Positions 26,755 through 37,419 are shown, numbered from the stretch's first letter. The stretch is 64,000 bases of DNA from Silvania hatchlandensis (GCF_025564065.1 NZ_JAMGZK010000038.1:59194-123193), one strand, 5' to 3'. Notes: generated by a model not told the origin, from the sequence alone. Numbers and translations are program-made.

Positions 26755-28452
26755 TTAGAAGGTTTCCCAGTTATCCCCATCAACCACCGCCGGGCGCAGC
26801 GGTGAAGCCGGTGCGGCTGGGGTGATGTTATTGCTACTGCTGCTGCGGGCCTGGGTGATGCCGTGCAGACGGAACGTCCCCACCGCTTCGGTCAGACGCG
26901 CGGCTTGATCTTCCAGCGAGGCGGCCGCAGCGGAAGCTTCTTCCACCAGCGAGGCATTCTGCTGAGTCACTTTATCCATCTCGGAGATGGCCTGACTGAC
27001 CTGCACAATGCCACGGCTCTGCTCGTCGGAGGCGGCGGCGATTTCCAGCATGATATCGGTGACGCGTTTCACCGCATCAACAATCTCGCCCATGGTGTTA
27101 CCGGCAGCCACTACTTCGCCGGAGCCCTGGTCAATCAAAGAGACCGACTCGCTGATCAGGCCTTCAATCTCTTTCGCAGCGTTGGCGCTGCGACTGGCCA
27201 GAGTGCGCACTTCGCTGGCGACCACGGCAAAACCACGGCCCTGCTCACCGGCACGGGCGGCTTCAACGGCGGCGTTCAGCGCCAGGATATTGGTCTGGAA
27301 GGCAATGCTGTTGATCACCGCGGTGATTTCAGAAATTTTCTTCGAGCTGCTGGAAATATTGCTCATGGTTTTCACCACCCCGGAGACCATCTGGCCGCCA
27401 CGGCTGGCTTTCCCGGACGCATCTTCCGCCAGCTTGCTGGCATGGTGTGCGTTGTCGGCGTTTTGTTTTACCGTCGCCGTTAACTGTTCCATGCTGGCGG
27501 CGGTCTCCTCAATTGCCGCCGCCTGCTGTTCGGTACGGGACGAAAGGTCGGTATTGCCTGCCGAGATTTCGCTGGTCCCGCGATAGATCTCTTCCGCGCC
27601 CTGGCGAACCGTGCCTACCGTCTTCACCAGCGAGTGCTGCATGGTTTGCAGGTCGTGCGTCAGGCGGCCAATTTCGCTGCGCCCGGTCAGATCGTCGGCG
27701 AAGGTCAGATCCCCTTTCGCGATATGCTCAATACGGCGCGCGGCGCGCTGCAGCGGGTTAATCACCGTGCGACGCAGCACCATAAAGGTGATCACCGTCA
27801 GCACCAGGGCCAGACCAAAGGCACCCACCATAAACATCAGCCCCAGCTGAGTGCGGGTATGCGCCTGTTCGGTCAACAGATTAGCGCGATCGGTTCGGAT
27901 TTTAACCGCCTTCAGCAGCACCTCGTTATAGGCATCATCCAGCGGACGCGCCTCTTCATTTTCGTGGTTGATGATGGCTTCAAACATGCCGTTTTTGGCA
28001 TATTTCAGCATCGGCTGCATGCCGTCGATATACGCCTGGAAACGTGTTTTCAGATCGCCATCCAGCGCTTCATCAGCCGGGGTACGCACGCTACGGTTCA
28101 TGTACAGGGCAAAGCTATCCTGAGACTGCTTAATCCGTTTTTCCGCTTCCGCGATGTTTTGCTTCATCGCGTCCATTTCCGCAATACGGCTGGCGGCGCC
28201 CGCGTGGATCATATTAATACGCGAGGTACGCAGGTGGTTTGAGCTGTTTGACAGCCCGGTGCGCACCTGGATTTCGGCGGTGACGTCCTGTAGATCCCGG
28301 TCGGCCTGCAGCAGGAAATAGCCCGCCAACCCGGCACTGAGCGCGAACAGCAAAATAATGCCGCCAAGAATGGAGGAGATAAGGGGAAGCAACCGAATTT
28401 GGTGCAGGAAGCCCAGTTTTTGCTGCGCCCGCACCGTTGATTTTTTTTCCAT
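26755..28452 (-). CDS. trg: Methyl-accepting chemotaxis protein Trg (ribose/galactose receptor)
   Basis: A 565-residue MCP very close to E. coli Trg along its length ([39 protein letters not shown]). TM1 is about residues 18-44, a four-helix periplasmic sensor domain follows, TM2 is about 200-222, then HAMP and the signalling hairpin ([20 protein letters not shown]). Trg reads ribose- and galactose-loaded binding proteins. Unlike E. coli Trg, which as I recall it has no such tail, this one ends in NWETF, the CheR/CheB tether of Tar and Tsr. The start at 28452 is the MEKKS start; 20 in-frame codons precede it. Adjacent to ydcI in E. coli. Confidence 0.93.
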   Translation of the reverse strand: MEKKSTVRAQQKLGFLHQIRLLPLISSILGGIILLFALSAGLAGYFLLQADRDLQDVTAEIQVRTGLSNSSNHLRTSRINMIHAGAASRIAEMDAMKQNIAEAEKRIKQSQDSFALYMNRSVRTPADEALDGDLKTRFQAYIDGMQPMLKYAKNGMFEAIINHENEEARPLDDAYNEVLLKAVKIRTDRANLLTEQAHTRTQLGLMFMVGAFGLALVLTVITFMVLRRTVINPLQRAARRIEHIAKGDLTFADDLTGRSEIGRLTHDLQTMQHSLVKTVGTVRQGAEEIYRGTSEISAGNTDLSSRTEQQAAAIEETAASMEQLTATVKQNADNAHHASKLAEDASGKASRGGQMVSGVVKTMSNISSSSKKISEITAVINSIAFQTNILALNAAVEAARAGEQGRGFAVVASEVRTLASRSANAAKEIEGLISESVSLIDQGSGEVVAAGNTMGEIVDAVKRVTDIMLEIAAASDEQSRGIVQVSQAISEMDKVTQQNASLVEEASAAAASLEDQAARLTEAVGTFRLHGITQARSSSSNNITPAAPASPLRPAVVDGDNWETF

Positions 28453-28502
28453 ACCGTTGACTCTCTTATAGGTAGATGCGCAGAAGCACGCCTGTAAAAT
28501 AG

Positions 28503-28529
28503 TCATCGGCACTACAGGGGATTTGATTA
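28503..28529 (-). promoter_or_regulatory. Candidate sigma-28 (FliA) promoter of trg
   Basis: On the minus strand, GCCGATGA (complement of 28503-28510) matches the FliA -10 consensus GCCGATAA at 7 of 8 bases. Eleven bases upstream is TAATCAAA, a partial match to TAAAGTTT. It is 51 bases before the trg start. FliA control of MCP genes is established in E. coli; the -35 match is weak. Confidence 0.45.
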
Positions 28530-28581
28530 TGGCTAAAATAGAACCCAGTTCACACTTTAGAAATGATTATTAAAGAAATGT

Positions 28582-28614
28582 CCTCCCCGCTACCGGCGAA
28601 CGGCAGCGGGGAGG
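28582..28614 (-). terminator. Inverted repeat after frmA, probable terminator
   Basis: CCTCCCCGCT (28582-28591) pairs with AGCGGGGAGG (28605-28614), 30 bases beyond the frmA stop. On the minus strand it is followed by ACATTTCTTT, a weak T tract; on the plus strand by ATTTTT. It may work in both directions. Confidence 0.5.
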
Positions 28615-28643
28615 ATTTTTAACAGAAATTGCTGACAGAATAA

Positions 28644-29774
<1,131 letters not shown>

Positions 29775-29791
29775 TTAGTGATGTCAGGTTT

Positions 29792-30067
29792 TTATTTTAG
29801 ATAAGAGCGCAGCAAATGGCCGACTTCTGCCATTCTAACGGCCCGCTGGTCGGCCGTGGTCTCGCCGGTTACCAGCTCATCTTTGAGGTGAATTTCAACC
29901 ATCTCGCCCATCAGGCCGTTGGCGGCCCCGCGCACGGCGGCGATTTGCTGCAGGATGGCAAGGCAGGGTTCGCCGGATTCGAGCGCACGCTCCAGGGCAT
30001 CAACCTGCCCGCGAATGCGCCGCACGCGAGTCAGGACGCGTTTTTTATCTTCAGGGGAATGTGGCAT
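29792..30067 (-). CDS. frmR: Formaldehyde-responsive repressor FrmR (CsoR/RcnR family)
   Basis: A 91-residue all-helical DNA-binding repressor, the same length as E. coli FrmR. The formaldehyde-sensing Cys is in ESGEPCLAIL (residue 35), after the conserved N-terminal Pro2. The family helix RVRRIRGQVDALERALE is intact. Formaldehyde crosslinks Pro2 and Cys35 between subunits, relieving repression of frmRA. A strong SD (CAGGAGGCC) precedes the start, and a G-tract operator lies 14 bases upstream. Confidence 0.95.
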   Translation of the reverse strand: MPHSPEDKKRVLTRVRRIRGQVDALERALESGEPCLAILQQIAAVRGAANGLMGEMVEIHLKDELVTGETTADQRAVRMAEVGHLLRSYLK

Positions 30068-30080
30068 GGTGGCCTCCTGG

Positions 30081-30108
30081 ATACTGTAGGGGAGTATACT
30101 ATAGTATT
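30081..30108 (-). promoter_or_regulatory. frmRA promoter and FrmR operator
   Basis: ATACTGTAGGGGAGTATACT followed by ATAGTAT spans 30081-30107. ATACT/AGTAT half-sites flank a G tract, the layout of CsoR/RcnR-family operators. On the minus strand TATAGT or TATACT can serve as the -10. The site lies just before the frmR SD, so the repressor would block the promoter. Confidence 0.6.
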
Positions 30109-30286
30109 CTGCCGCGTCATGTAAACCGGGATATTTGTCAGGGTATCAGGGGTTGGCCATGCCGGACGTCAGCCGCTGAATGGCTTTACCCAACTTTAAT
30201 TTTTCTTACCTCCGCGCTCGAACAGATATAAAACCGGTGTGTCATCATGTCTGTGAATATCATCACCCCATAAGGCCTGCAATATT

Positions 30287-30622
30287 ATGATAAGACCGAC
30301 CCCGGCACTCCTCCTGGCGGGAAGCCTTCTGCTCGCTGGCTGTGATATGGAGCTGTCACAGGACGCGAAAGCCAAAGTTGAAGAAACCACCCAGGCGGCC
30401 GAGTCGTTAAAAAATAGCTTCAACAGCGAAGTCCAAAAAGCCAAAGAGGGCGCGCTGACCAAAACCCAGGAGACGCTCACCTCGAGCCTGTCGGAAGAGA
30501 CCAATAAGCAGATCGACAGCGTTAAACAGAAAGCGGAAGACATTGGCAATATGAAAGTCTCCGATCTGCTCAGCTTTGGTGGCGATAGCGAAGCGGAAAG
30601 TGAAGCGGAAGAGAGTCAGTAG
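30287..30622 (+). CDS. Small coiled-coil lipoprotein of unknown function
   Basis: A 111-residue protein with signal peptide and lipobox LLLAGC (Cys19), followed by Asp at +2. Asp at +2 is the classical inner-membrane retention signal. The mature part is charged and helical (DAKAKVEETTQAAESLKNSF, KTQETLTSSLSEETNKQIDS), with a predicted coiled coil at about residues 25-90 and an acidic tail (EAESEAEESQ). I do not recognise a family. It stands alone between frmR and the convergent porin gene. Confidence 0.7.
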   Translation: MIRPTPALLLAGSLLLAGCDMELSQDAKAKVEETTQAAESLKNSFNSEVQKAKEGALTKTQETLTSSLSEETNKQIDSVKQKAEDIGNMKVSDLLSFGGDSEAESEAEESQ

Positions 30623-30643
30623 CGTGTACCCATAGCCATGTTA

Positions 30644-30667
30644 CAGAGGGCGCAGCAGTGCCCTCTG
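30644..30667. terminator. Inverted repeat between convergent lipoprotein and porin genes
   Basis: CAGAGGGC (30644-30651) pairs with GCCCTCTG (30660-30667). It lies 22 bases after the lipoprotein stop and 11 before the porin 3' end. No T run follows on either strand, so termination is uncertain. Confidence 0.4.
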
Positions 30668-30677
30668 CATCATCACA

Positions 30678-32054
30678 TCAGAAGAAATATTTAAACCGTA
30701 CACGGGCACCGTAGCGGTCCTGAGAATCTTCCCCGCCCTTCTCTTTCAGCCACGACCAGTAACTGCCCAGATAGATATTAAAGTTCTTCATATCCATGAT
30801 ATTGGGGATTTGGTAAGAGGCATGCACGGTGTGAATGTCGTAGGTGCCGGTGTCGGTGATCCAGCAGCCGTCGTCGCACCCGGTCAGCGCACTTTGGTCG
30901 AACTGTTCGATCTTGTTGTGGGCATAGATATAGCCCAGTTCAACGCGGTGCCACAGGGCATTGACCCCGGCGGAGAAATCTTTCTCCTGCTCGGCATCCA
31001 GCCAGGCGGTGTTCAGGTTCAGGACCACGCCGTTATCCGGATCCTTCTTCAGTCCATTCCACGTCATCACCGCGCCGTAGCCGGTGCGTTGAGACTGATC
31101 GACCCAGTTTCCCTGCGGATCATAATAGCCGTAGGCGTTATTCACCACGTTCGATTCCATGGCCGCCGACAGACTCAAGGCATCCTGCGTCCAGGAGATC
31201 ACCGGGCGCAGGTAAACCACGTTTTTATCGTTAGTCAGCTGCCGGCCATGGTAATTGCCATCGACGAACAGCGAACTGCCATTTTCCACCAGCGTGTTCA
31301 TTTCGAAATACCAGTTGTCGAGCTGCTTGCTTACCAGGAAATTGCCACCGGAATCTGAGCGGCCGCGCGCCTCTTTCATCATGTAAATATAACCGTGGCC
31401 GTCATCGTAGAGATCGTTGGCCGTGTCGCCGGAGTGTTGAATAAAGGTGTCCTGATTCAGCGGGAACATGTCGAAGGCTTCGAAACGGCCAACTTTAATT
31501 TTCCAGTCGCTCTCCCGACCAAAAAATAACGCGGCATCATCTAATTTCATCCCGCCGTTCATATCCGCCAGGGGTTGGGCAGTAAAACCGGCAAAATGTC
31601 CATTATTTAGCGTGCGATAGCCATCGAAGCCGAGCAGAATACGGCCATTAATATCCCATTTCTCATTGTCACTATCGCGATCGCCAATTAACGCCCCTTT
31701 GCGACTTTCCGCATCAAGGTTAAATTCGACATCACCGTACAGCTTCAGGTCGCCGAATCCGCTCAGTTTCAGCATTGGGGCGGCGAGATTATCTTTTGTC
31801 TCCGCAGCAGGCGTGGCGCTGACCACCGCCACCGCTGGCGTGGCTTGCGTGGCTTGCGTGGCGGGCACCGTGTGTTGCGTCTGCTTTAACTGCTGGATCT
31901 CGCTTTCGGCATTCTGCGCCCGGGTTTCGGCCGCTTGCAAGCGCTGTTCCATCTGCTGCAACCGCTGTTCCAGAGAGGTATTTGTTGTTTGCGCCCCGAC
32001 AACAGGCGCGGCCAGAATTAACCCGACAGAGAGGGCTATCATTGTTTTTTTCAT
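30678..32054 (-). CDS. Outer-membrane carbohydrate porin (RafY/ScrY-like)
   Basis: A 458-residue secreted beta-barrel. Signal peptide MKKTMIALSVGLILAAPVVGA; then a periplasmic coiled coil (TSLEQRLQQMEQRLQAAETR), a Thr/Ala/Val linker with a tandem ATQATQ repeat, and a barrel from about residue 85. It ends in the classic C-terminal YGARVRFKYFF. This architecture is that of ScrY and RafY glycoporins. Last gene of the rhamnoside cluster, it should admit rhamnosylated oligosaccharides; this is inferred from context. A second in-frame ATG at 32066 is possible; neither start has a strong SD. Confidence 0.85.
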   Translation of the reverse strand: MKKTMIALSVGLILAAPVVGAQTTNTSLEQRLQQMEQRLQAAETRAQNAESEIQQLKQTQHTVPATQATQATPAVAVVSATPAAETKDNLAAPMLKLSGFGDLKLYGDVEFNLDAESRKGALIGDRDSDNEKWDINGRILLGFDGYRTLNNGHFAGFTAQPLADMNGGMKLDDAALFFGRESDWKIKVGRFEAFDMFPLNQDTFIQHSGDTANDLYDDGHGYIYMMKEARGRSDSGGNFLVSKQLDNWYFEMNTLVENGSSLFVDGNYHGRQLTNDKNVVYLRPVISWTQDALSLSAAMESNVVNNAYGYYDPQGNWVDQSQRTGYGAVMTWNGLKKDPDNGVVLNLNTAWLDAEQEKDFSAGVNALWHRVELGYIYAHNKIEQFDQSALTGCDDGCWITDTGTYDIHTVHASYQIPNIMDMKNFNIYLGSYWSWLKEKGGEDSQDRYGARVRFKYFF

Positions 32055-32099
32055 TATTATGTCCATGAGGTAAGGTAAAAGGTATTGCTCGAAAACGGT

Positions 32100-32133
32100 A
32101 AATATCAGGCGCGAATAGCCGCGCCTGATATTT
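32100..32133 (-). promoter_or_regulatory. Long intercistronic hairpin between rhamnosidase and porin genes
   Basis: AAATATCAGGCGCG (32100-32113) pairs perfectly with CGCGCCTGATATTT (32120-32133), a 14-bp stem with a 6-base loop. It starts 6 bases after the rhamnosidase stop. No T run follows, so it more likely sets mRNA stability or partial termination than full termination. Confidence 0.55.
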
Positions 32134-32138
32134 ATTAA

Positions 32139-34787
32139 TTACAGACTGTATTCAAAGCGATATTCACCCGACCCCACGCTGGCCTGTAATGCATTATTCA
32201 GCACGGTGAAATTCATATTAGCCGAATCTTTTAAGCGGCATTCCGCTGGCAGAATAATGGTGGCGGTGGTGTTGTGCGGCACGGTGACGCGTAATACGAC
32301 ATCACGCTGTTTCACCTCCCAGCTGACGGCGATATCGCCATAGCCGGAACGGTAGCGGGCGTTGACCCACTCCAGCTCACCACCGATAACAGGTTGAATG
32401 CGAATATGCTTAAAGCCTGGCTGCTCTTCATCGGCATCAATCCCCGCCACCCCGCGGTATAACCATTCGCCAATCGCGCCGTAGGCATAATGGTTAAACG
32501 AGTTCATGTCAGGGCTCCACATTGAACCATCGGGCTTGATGCCGTCCCAGTGCTCCCAGATGGTGGTGGCCCCGGCTTTCACTTGATACAGCCACGACGG
32601 GAAATCGTCTTTTAACAGCAGTTGCCAGGCCTCTTTCGCGCGGCCATTTTCACTGAGAACGTGGCAGAAATAGGGCGTACCGACAAAACCGGTCACCAGA
32701 TGCCCGTCATGTTCCGCCAGCAGCTCCACCAGCGTCTCCACGGTGCGCGCTCTGAACCGCTCCGGCACCAGGTCAAAATGCAGCGCCAGAATATGCGCCG
32801 TTTGGGTTCTGGCCGCCAGCCGTCCGGCCGGGGTAAAGAACTCCTGCTGGAAGCTTTTCACGATTTCACCGTGCAGCGTAGAATACGTGGCGTAGTCCTC
32901 TTCGTTACCCAGCGCTTTCGCCGCTTTGGCAAACAGCAGCGTTGACCAGCTGTAATACGCCATGCAGGTTAAGTCATTCGGGGTGGCACCAAAATAGCTC
33001 CCCTCTTTGGCGTCCAGCGCCACCCAGTCGCCAAACTGCAGCTTATAGCTCCATTTATTATCCACCGCGTGAGTGCGCATAAATTCAATCCACCCCTTCA
33101 TGCTGGCGTATTGATTGCGCAGGGTTTCTTTGTCGCCATACATCAGGTACAGCGTCCAGGGGTTGATCACCGCAGCATCCGCCCAGGCCGCCGCAGAGTG
33201 GGTGCCCTGCGACAGAAAGCGATCGTTCTCGCTCCAGCCGGTAAGGATATCCGGCACCACATGCGGGACCCCGCCTTCGGGCGTCTGATCGTATTTGAGG
33301 TCGGTCAGCCACTTGGCAAAGAAGTTACGGGTCTGCATCAGGTAACTCGCGGTCCGGCAGAATATCTGCGCATCCCCGGTCCAGCCCAGCCGCTCGTCGC
33401 GCTGCGGGCAGTCGGTCGGGACATCGACAAAGTTGCCTTTCAGCCCCCACAGAATGTTGTGGTGCAGCTGATTCAGATCCGGGTTGGAGCACGAAAACTC
33501 CCCGGTGCGTTCCATCTGTGAATGCACCACCACGGCCTTAACATTCTCCAGCGCGATCTCGCCCGGCCATGCTTCAACGTGAACATAGCGGAAGCCCTGG
33601 AAGGTGAAGTGAGGGTGATAGACTTCGGTCTGTGCGCCGCTGAGGGTGTACTCAACGCGCTGCTTTGCGGTGCGCAGGTTCGCAAGGTAAACGTTGCCGT
33701 TCGCATCCAGCACTTCAAAATGACGCAGAATCACCTTGTCACCCGCTCTGCCGCTCACGCTAAATTCTACCCAGCCGGTGAGGTTCTGACCGAAATCGAT
33801 GACCCGATCGCCCTCTGGCGTGACGATCAGCGCCTGAGGGCTGAGGGTCTCAATCGCCTGCACGGTACTGGCGCCTTGCGCGCCCAGCACGCTTTTATCC
33901 GACGCGACAACGTCGACAGCCCGCCAGGGTGCGACATCGCAATCAACCGTGTTCCAGCCGGAGACCTCCCGCCGTGCGTCGTAGGTTTCGCCGTCGTAGA
34001 TTTCAGAAAATAGCACCGGAGAGTCTGTGCCGCGCCATGATTCATCCGTCCCGAACATCACCTGGCGTCCATCCTGATAATTCACCACTACCTGGCAAAT
34101 AAACGCGGTGCGATCGCCGTAGTAATTACGGGCACGATTAAAGCTCATGTCGCCTTTATACCAGCCCGCCCCGACGCTGGCGGCAAGGGTATTATCCCCG
34201 GCGGCTAACAGGTTGGTTAAATCATAGGTCTGATACAGCAGATGATGCTGATAGCTGGTCCAGCCGGGCGTCAGTTCATCCTTACCGACTTTTTTGCCGT
34301 TGACATACAGCTTATACAGCCCCAGGGCGCTGGCATGCACAATAACGGAAGCGACCGCCCCGTCATCGGGAAGGGTAAAGTCTTTTCTGAGCAGCGTGCC
34401 TTTTGAGCTGGCGTTATCCTGCGGCCCTTCGGCCGAGATAAATTCTGCCTGCCATTGCGCGCCGGGAAGGCCGGTAATAAAGGTCGCATGTTCGCTCCAG
34501 TCGCTGTGCTGCCCGTGGTTATCGCTGATTTTTACCCGCAAGAAGTAGTGCGTGGAGTTTTTAAGGTCGATTGCGTTCAGGGTAATATTTTGCGACTGTC
34601 CGCTGGCAACCGTACCGCTGTCGAAAATAATATCGTTGAATGCGCTATCCTGGCTTATTTGCATGTGCCAGCTCATCTGCTCGACATTGTTGTTATCACT
34701 GCCAATCACCCATCCCACTACCGGCATGGATTCAACACCGTTCAGTTCCTGGGCATAATTGAGGGTGACATTTTTAATCGTTAACAT
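32139..34787 (-). CDS. Alpha-L-rhamnosidase, glycoside hydrolase family 78
   Basis: An 882-residue GH78 enzyme that removes terminal L-rhamnose from rhamnosides. Domain order is typical: N-terminal fibronectin-like and beta-sandwich domains (residues 1-420, with LYVNGKKVGKDELTPGWTSY), then an (alpha/alpha)6 barrel and a C-terminal beta-sandwich. The barrel carries DVPTDCPQRDERLGWTGDAQ (general acid region) and GATTIWEHWDGI (catalytic base region). There is no signal peptide, so it is cytoplasmic and substrate must be imported intact. The start at 34787 follows AGGAG. It lies 13 bases after the MFS gene in the same operon. Confidence 0.95.
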   Translation of the reverse strand: MLTIKNVTLNYAQELNGVESMPVVGWVIGSDNNNVEQMSWHMQISQDSAFNDIIFDSGTVASGQSQNITLNAIDLKNSTHYFLRVKISDNHGQHSDWSEHATFITGLPGAQWQAEFISAEGPQDNASSKGTLLRKDFTLPDDGAVASVIVHASALGLYKLYVNGKKVGKDELTPGWTSYQHHLLYQTYDLTNLLAAGDNTLAASVGAGWYKGDMSFNRARNYYGDRTAFICQVVVNYQDGRQVMFGTDESWRGTDSPVLFSEIYDGETYDARREVSGWNTVDCDVAPWRAVDVVASDKSVLGAQGASTVQAIETLSPQALIVTPEGDRVIDFGQNLTGWVEFSVSGRAGDKVILRHFEVLDANGNVYLANLRTAKQRVEYTLSGAQTEVYHPHFTFQGFRYVHVEAWPGEIALENVKAVVVHSQMERTGEFSCSNPDLNQLHHNILWGLKGNFVDVPTDCPQRDERLGWTGDAQIFCRTASYLMQTRNFFAKWLTDLKYDQTPEGGVPHVVPDILTGWSENDRFLSQGTHSAAAWADAAVINPWTLYLMYGDKETLRNQYASMKGWIEFMRTHAVDNKWSYKLQFGDWVALDAKEGSYFGATPNDLTCMAYYSWSTLLFAKAAKALGNEEDYATYSTLHGEIVKSFQQEFFTPAGRLAARTQTAHILALHFDLVPERFRARTVETLVELLAEHDGHLVTGFVGTPYFCHVLSENGRAKEAWQLLLKDDFPSWLYQVKAGATTIWEHWDGIKPDGSMWSPDMNSFNHYAYGAIGEWLYRGVAGIDADEEQPGFKHIRIQPVIGGELEWVNARYRSGYGDIAVSWEVKQRDVVLRVTVPHNTTATIILPAECRLKDSANMNFTVLNNALQASVGSGEYRFEYSL

Positions 34788-34800
34788 GGTAATGCTCCTG

Positions 34801-36102
34801 TTAATTCTCACCGACATAGCGGCTGTTAAGGTGTGCTTCGTCTGTATGGGTCGCCACTATTTCGGCTTCGGCATTAAATTCGTTACGCTGTTTACCCCGG
34901 AAACAAAGCCAGGCGATCAGCAGGCCGATTCCCACCGTGGAGGCAAGCATGGCGTACAGCGCCATCGGGCCAACTTCGAGGAGAACGGGGGTGACAAAGG
35001 CGAGTAAACCGCAGGAGAGACGCGCGACGGCAACGATGATGCCCTGGGCGGTGGATCGCAGCATGGTCGGGAAAGACTCCTGGGACCAGACTTTCATGAT
35101 GCCTTCAAAAGCCAGGCCGTTACCCATATTGGTAAATAACAGACAGCAGAACCAGGCGGCTGGGGCGAAATTAAAGATCATTGGCAGCGCGTAACCGCCC
35201 GTGAGCATTACCGCACCCAGAATAAAGAACGGCATCCTTTTGGAGGTATCGACAATACGCATAAATACTATGCCCGAGGCGATCCCCACCGGCATGATCA
35301 TCAGGTTCCACAGGGAATGGGTGCTGACGGAGATCCCCACGACATTGACTGCCACATAGGTACCAAACTGCCCGCCCGTATTGGCCGCCAGATTGGTAAA
35401 AGCGTAGAAAAGGCACAGGGCAACAAATGGCCAAAGATATTTCCCGCGCAGCAGGTCTTTATACGATGTTTTTTGCGCCCGCACGGTGGCGACGCCGCGG
35501 CGTAATTCATCCCGCGCCACCAGCCACAACGGCGATTCAGGAATAGACCAGCGCAAAATTAACAGCACCAGCGCCACCAGTCCGACATGCATATACATTA
35601 TTTGCGCGCCCACTCTGCCCCACTCTCCGACGACAGCGGCAATCGCCATGGTGGCACCAATGCCGGCAGTCCACAGCAAATTAGAGAGCGCAATAATTTT
35701 ACCGCGGTTGTTATCCGTCGCGGCTTCGGAAATGGTGGCCAGTGATACCGGCAGGTCGGCACCGGTGGCTAACCCAATCAGCAAGGTGCCGATCAATAGC
35801 GCGGTGAACGACAGGCCGAAAGCGAGCAGTAATGTTCCCGCGAGGATCATCGCCATGGTAATAATAAACACCTTCCGGCGGCCTATTCGATCGCCAAGCC
35901 GACCGCCGGTGAAGGCACCGAGGGCAATACACAAGGTCAGCACGCCGGAGAGAATGCCTATTTCGATGGCCGTTGTGCCAATGGTTTTACTGTAGATAAC
36001 GAGCGCGGTGCCATTCGATATAATCGCGGACGAATCAATATATGACGCCATCCCCGACACCACCCCGACATACCATGGGTTGGGTGTTTTCTGTATTGAC
36101 AT
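34801..36102 (-). CDS. MFS transporter, probable rhamnoside importer
   Basis: A 433-residue major facilitator protein with 12 predicted helices. Motif A is GGRLGDRIGRRK after TM2, and the sugar-porter-like IPESPLWLVARDE lies before the central loop. First gene of the operon with the GH78 rhamnosidase and porin, so its substrate is probably a rhamnosylated sugar or plant glycoside. That assignment rests on context only. The AraC regulator lies upstream on the same strand. Confidence 0.88.
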   Translation of the reverse strand: MSIQKTPNPWYVGVVSGMASYIDSSAIISNGTALVIYSKTIGTTAIEIGILSGVLTLCIALGAFTGGRLGDRIGRRKVFIITMAMILAGTLLLAFGLSFTALLIGTLLIGLATGADLPVSLATISEAATDNNRGKIIALSNLLWTAGIGATMAIAAVVGEWGRVGAQIMYMHVGLVALVLLILRWSIPESPLWLVARDELRRGVATVRAQKTSYKDLLRGKYLWPFVALCLFYAFTNLAANTGGQFGTYVAVNVVGISVSTHSLWNLMIMPVGIASGIVFMRIVDTSKRMPFFILGAVMLTGGYALPMIFNFAPAAWFCCLLFTNMGNGLAFEGIMKVWSQESFPTMLRSTAQGIIVAVARLSCGLLAFVTPVLLEVGPMALYAMLASTVGIGLLIAWLCFRGKQRNEFNAEAEIVATHTDEAHLNSRYVGEN

Positions 36103-36287
36103 AATGCTTATCCTTTGTAGGGTATATTTTCTTTATTAGAGGAAATACTACGTCAACTGCATAATTACCTTGCCAGCCTTATTATGGCCTGCAGGGATTT
36201 TTACTTGCCCTGCTTTTTCGTCAGCAAAACCTCCTCCCGGACATTATTCATGTCGGGCATATTCATTGGTAGATATAAACTCTGGCG

Positions 36288-37130
36288 TCAGCGCATTAAC
36301 TTACGTTCCAGAGAGGGCGTATAGCAGAACTGCTTTTTATACGTTTCGGTGAAGCGTATGGTATTGAGAAAGCCGCAGTTGACGGCCACTTCATTAATTG
36401 TTTTATCCGTGGTGCGTAATAATTCCTGCGCTTTTAATAAGCGGAACAGAAGCTGAAACCGCGCAGGCGTATAGCCGGTCACATCCTTAATAAAACGGAA
36501 CATGGTTCGCCGGGTCATCCGACTCTCATCGCACAGGTCTTCCCAGTTGATATGGCGCAGGTAATTATGCTTTATGGCGTTAATCAGATACTTGCGGCCG
36601 CACTCTTCCGGCTGCGCGCGTAAGGTTTTCTTGCGTGCCCGCTGGCACAGGGTGTCGATGATACCCAGCAGCGCCGTTTCTGCCGCAGAGAAATAAAGCT
36701 CATCAAATTCATCATCCTGTATTGCATTAATGATGTGCGTCAGGGCAATGATTTTATCCAGATCGTCCTGCGTCAGCGAGGTATCGTATGTGCATCTCAG
36801 GCTGTTATTCTGCTTAATAATGTCGATCAGCTTGTCGATATTTGCCAGAAAGAAAAAACTGCGATCTTTGCGGATCAGGACATTAATAACCGACAGGTTA
36901 TTAGTTGAGAGATAACAGTGTGTATCGTTAACTGACACAAAGAAAAAATCTCCTTTATAAATAAACTCCACGCTGCCGTTAATAATATGAAAACCACTAC
37001 CTTCGCTTACGATGACAATTTCATCAAAGTCATGCCCATGCATCTCTTCCATATTTTGCCTGCCCAGCATAAACAGACAGAATGCATGTTGCTCTGTTAG
37101 AAAAAACTCCTGACTCTGCAGAATTTTCAT
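36288..37130 (-). CDS. AraC-family regulator of the rhamnoside cluster
   Basis: A 280-residue regulator with an N-terminal cupin-type sensor domain (HGHDFDEIVIVSEGSGFHII), similar in layout to RhaS/RhaR. Two C-terminal HTH motifs follow (INWEDLCDESRMTRRTMFRF; KTINEVAVNCGFLNTIRFTE). It probably activates the MFS-GH78-porin operon in response to rhamnose or a rhamnoside; this comes from neighbourhood. The start at 37130 (MKILQSQ) follows GGGTGG; 19 in-frame codons lie further upstream. A 185-base gap separates it from the MFS gene and should hold the operon promoter. Confidence 0.85.
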   Translation of the reverse strand: MKILQSQEFFLTEQHAFCLFMLGRQNMEEMHGHDFDEIVIVSEGSGFHIINGSVEFIYKGDFFFVSVNDTHCYLSTNNLSVINVLIRKDRSFFFLANIDKLIDIIKQNNSLRCTYDTSLTQDDLDKIIALTHIINAIQDDEFDELYFSAAETALLGIIDTLCQRARKKTLRAQPEECGRKYLINAIKHNYLRHINWEDLCDESRMTRRTMFRFIKDVTGYTPARFQLLFRLLKAQELLRTTDKTINEVAVNCGFLNTIRFTETYKKQFCYTPSLERKLMR

Positions 37131-37419
37131 ATTACCACCCTGTTGAACAGTTAATTTCCCGCACGTTTCAATGGCCTCCCTGCTCATGCTTTATGTTTAC
37201 GTTCCTTTCCCCAGAAATTAATTTTCGCGTGTTATTTATTTAACAGTATTAGTTATGACAAGTCTACCCGGTGAGATGGCACTCAGAAGTAACTGCATGT
37301 GATTTAACCACCAGTTTTCAACAGCACGGCCACAACGTCGACCACATAATATTTAAGGGTTATTATTTCTTTGCCGGGAAATTGTGAACCTATACTTAAC
37401 TCAACTGCTGGAGGTCACG

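Noticed and set aside
31841..31871. Tandem 9-base repeats in the porin gene as a phase-variation signal
   Set aside because: The repeat unit is a multiple of three, so copy-number change alters only linker length and does not shift the frame.
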